Assembly (NCBI GenBank): GCA_017630195.1 | Contig: JAGBVS010000016.1 | Location: 1-45,350, forward strand | Direction of reading: 5' to 3' | DNA length: 45,350 bases | Origin: Bacteroidales bacterium | Lineage (GTDB): Bacteria > Bacteroidota > Bacteroidia > Bacteroidales > F082 | In this document: piece by piece, positions 43,665 through 45,350 of the stretch | Layout of the letters: each line of letters opens with the position of its first letter | Numbering within the stretch: the first letter of the stretch is position 1 | Translations under genes and position numbers: made by a program | The notes under the pieces: generated by a model | What the model saw: the letters and a program-made list of their open reading frames with translations, nothing else | Told to the model about the DNA's origin: nothing | Databases searched by the model: none

Positions 43665-43672
43665 CAAAAGTA
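43665..43672 (-). promoter_or_regulatory. -7 promoter box of trxB
   Basis: TACTTTTG on the minus strand, 28 nt upstream of the start codon; a TTG lies about 23 nt further upstream. Confidence 0.6.
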
Positions 43673-43781
43673 ATGTTTTTAAAAGAAAAAAAAAAGCAAT
43701 AGTTAAAATATTTTTAATGAGACAGACAAAAGGCTATTGTACATAGTGAAAGCCCTCGTCTCCAAAATCCGTCTCCCCGTA

Positions 43782-43826
43782 GAGACACGTCAATGCGACA
43801 TGCTATAAAAAACATTGACACGTCTC
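43782..43826. repeat. AGACG palindrome, copy upstream of trxB (a)
   Basis: Arms GAGACACGTCAATG and CATTGACACGTCTC, loop about 17 nt. Confidence 0.75.
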
Positions 43827-43856
43827 AAAAATAAAATGACATTTTCAATTTCCATC

Positions 43857-43905
43857 AGACGTGTCAATGTTTTTTATTTTTTTGCAGGATACATTGACGC
43901 ATCCT
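43857..43905. repeat. AGACG palindrome, copy upstream of trxB (b)
   Basis: Arms AGACGTGTCAATGT and ACATTGACGCATCCT, 30 bp from copy (a). Confidence 0.75.
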
Positions 43906-43978
43906 ACCGAAAAAAAATCAAAAATCCGTCTCCAACCTCCGTCTCCCCGTAAAGACGTGTTACGAGTGATGAACATTG

Positions 43979-44023
43979 AGCCCTGAAAGGGCGAGACAAA
44001 TATAGCATAAGGCAACGCCTTAT
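43979..44023. repeat. Dispersed GCCCTGAAAGGGC element
   Basis: Same plan as at 28726-28770: CCCTGAAAGGG hairpin, AT-rich centre with ATATAGCATA, then AAGGCAACGCCTT hairpin. Confidence 0.7.
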
Positions 44024-44037
44024 AAATTAGGATAATT

Positions 44038-44072
44038 AAAAAAAGGTGTTACCCTTCTCCAGAGCAACACCC
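44038..44072 (-). terminator. Terminator of the FISUMP-like gene
   Basis: Minus-strand stem GGTGTT/AACACC with a 15-nt loop followed by seven T, about 54 nt after the stop codon. Confidence 0.75.
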
Positions 44073-44125
44073 CAATTATGCATTATGCATTATGAATTAT
44101 GAATTATGAATTGATATAATCGCTT

Positions 44126-45350
44126 TTATTCTAAGACCGGACGCACACTTTGACCGACGTAACGGCTGCTGAAGTCCATGATGTGATAGTCGCTATTGAA
44201 GCCGAGGCAGTACGCGTAGCAGCTATTGCTAGCGCTAGGCGCCGACCTCCAATAGCAACCGTAGCCTCCAGCGACGTTGAGCGATGACCACATGCGATAA
44301 CCAGCAGCAGGAAGGAAGATGCTGTTACCGTTTGGTCCTTTTACATTATAGCCGTTAACGCCGTTCTGGGTCGTCCATGTCCAGGTGCAGTTGTTTAACA
44401 ACTCTTCTTGTTCTGCACTTGTTGGCATACGCCAGTCTCCGCCCCAATTGGCTGTCGCTGCATCGTATTGAGCTGTTAATTTGCCTTCTCCATCTATATA
44501 GCCTTGAGATTGCAACTCTGAATTACTAAGTCCGTAGGTTGAGCAGTTTTCTTCTGTATATTCAGATTTTGTCGTTGTCTCGCCCCAAGCATAATAATTG
44601 CCGTATGCTTCTGCTGAAGTGGCTCCAACGTTGCATGTAGCCCATTTTACGCTCAAGCCTAAGTCAACGTATTCATGGTTGTTGTTGTCTGGTTCTTCTG
44701 GCTCAGCATTATTACCTCCAGAAACTGGGCGCACACTCCGACCGTCGTAACGGTAGCCGTAGTCCATGCCGTAACTGTTTCTTTTGAAGTAGAAGCGGTG
44801 CGCGTAGTAGCTATTGCTTTCGTCAGGCGCCGAATCCCAAAAGTACCCGAAGCTCCCAGCGTCGTTGAGCGAAGACCCGCCGCGATAACCAGCAGCAGGA
44901 AGGAAGATACTGTTGCCGTTTGTCTTTGATGTAACCTTACAGCCGTTAACACCATTCTGCGTTGTCCATGTCCAGGTGCAGTTGTTCATTAATTCTTTCA
45001 GTTCTGCTATTGTCGGCATTCTCCAGCTACCGCCCCAGTTGGCTGTGGCAGCATCGTATTGCGCTGTAAGATTGCCTTCGCTATCTATATAGCCCTGAGA
45101 TTGCAACTGTGAATAACTAAGTCCGTAAGTAGAACAGTTAGAAGAACTATAGTTATTATTTGGTGCTGGTTCAGTCTCGCCCCAAGCATAATAATTTCCG
45201 TATGCTTCAGGTGTTTCTGCTCCAACGTTGCAGGTCGCCCATTTTACGCTCAAGCCTAAGTCAACGTATTCGTGGTTGTTAATCTCGTTTGTTTCCTCTT
45301 CTATCTCTTCCCATTTCAAGGCTACTTTGTCGTTAGTCGCTGTTCTGTAA
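44126..45350 (-). CDS. Surface-type protein with two FISUMP-like repeats, 5' end outside the window
   Basis: The reading frame is open to the window edge (its upstream codons read YRTATNDKVALKWEEIEEE), so the gene is incomplete; a TTG at 45319 is unlikely to be the real start. The visible part has two copies of a domain of about 185 residues, at 44700-45280 and 44126-44695. Each runs from HEYVDLGLSVKWATCNVG through YGNYYAWGET, WRMPT, NGNSIFLPAAGYR to SVRPV. This is like the Fibrobacter succinogenes major paralogous (FISUMP) domain common in gut Bacteroidetes proteins, often extracellular. No T9SS sorting domain follows the second copy. Function is unknown. Confidence 0.8.
   Translation of the reverse strand, partial: YRTATNDKVALKWEEIEEETNEINNHEYVDLGLSVKWATCNVGAETPEAYGNYYAWGETEPAPNNNYSSSNCSTYGLSYSQLQSQGYIDSEGNLTAQYDAATANWGGSWRMPTIAELKELMNNCTWTWTTQNGVNGCKVTSKTNGNSIFLPAAGYRGGSSLNDAGSFGYFWDSAPDESNSYYAHRFYFKRNSYGMDYGYRYDGRSVRPVSGGNNAEPEEPDNNNHEYVDLGLSVKWATCNVGATSAEAYGNYYAWGETTTKSEYTEENCSTYGLSNSELQSQGYIDGEGKLTAQYDAATANWGGDWRMPTSAEQEELLNNCTWTWTTQNGVNGYNVKGPNGNSIFLPAAGYRMWSSLNVAGGYGCYWRSAPSASNSCYAYCLGFNSDYHIMDFSSRYVGQSVRPVLE

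Larger units (their letters stand above)
43637..44125. other. 489-bp gene-free region made of repeats
   Basis: I see no gene. It holds the trxB promoter box, two AGACG palindromes (43782-43826, 43857-43905) and a partial third near 43952, two copies of CCGTCTCCCCGTA (43769 and 43940 areas), a GCCCTGAAAGGGC element (43979-44023), a terminator (44038-44072) and ATTATGCATT units (44073-44112). Confidence 0.8.

Noticed and set aside
45317-45319. TTG start of the FISUMP-like protein
   Set aside because: The frame is open to the window edge and there is no signal peptide after the TTG, so the start lies beyond the window.

Overview
The window looks like chromosomal DNA of an AT-rich, anaerobic, probably gut-dwelling member of the Bacteroidales. 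The evidence is proteins with type IX secretion (T9SS) C-terminal sorting domains, the gliding/secretion lipoprotein GldH, an S46 dipeptidyl-peptidase, an adenosylcobalamin-dependent ribonucleotide reductase, a Bacteroides-style L-fucose operon, and many TAnnTTTG promoter boxes of the Bacteroidetes type. I cannot name a genus from the sequence alone.

Layout. 1-6640: a BspA-like leucine-rich-repeat surface protein and class II ribonucleotide reductase (nrdJ), both on the minus strand. 6872-14318: a metallo-beta-lactamase-fold hydrolase, a small lipoprotein, two distinct M24 Xaa-Pro aminopeptidases, a KilA-N gene between 36-bp direct repeats, a DUF5020-like protein and two tandem paralogous beta-barrel proteins. 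14422-25099: a plus-strand housekeeping stretch with a beta-barrel protein, nadE, a MATE transporter, ricT-gldH-PBP1A, obg, a TonB-C-like periplasmic protein and a PAP2 phosphatase. 25160-32032: a CoA-transferase divergent from a five-gene heterodisulfide-reductase-like operon (HdrC, HdrB, HdrA, second HdrC, membrane HdrE/C/D fusion). 32185-36908: a DPP7-type S46 peptidase, a PurF-type protein and a decayed M28 peptidase carrying a T9SS signal. 37216-42449: fucI-fucA-fucK-fucP. 42557-45350: tRNA-Pro(GGG), trxB and a 5'-incomplete gene with two FISUMP-like repeats.

How the genes work together. The fuc genes import L-fucose and take it through fuculose and fuculose-1-phosphate to dihydroxyacetone phosphate and lactaldehyde. 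The Hdr-like cluster encodes a cytoplasmic iron-sulfur/flavin module next to a membrane cytochrome-b-like/iron-sulfur subunit, so it probably exchanges electrons between a soluble donor and the quinone pool; its substrate cannot be read from sequence. The surface proteins and GldH fit a T9SS-equipped cell envelope.

Most notable points: (a) NadE lacks the catalytic cysteine of its glutaminase domain (Gly139) and the PurF-type protein lacks the N-terminal cysteine, so both would need free ammonia; (b) the Hdr-like locus has an sHdr-like gene order ending in a membrane fusion, with a short intergenic-type repeat read through in frame inside that last gene; (c) the KilA-N gene lies between direct repeats that each carry a promoter box; (d) several families of short intergenic repeats recur, including a terminator cassette copied behind three unrelated genes and seven copies of a palindrome.
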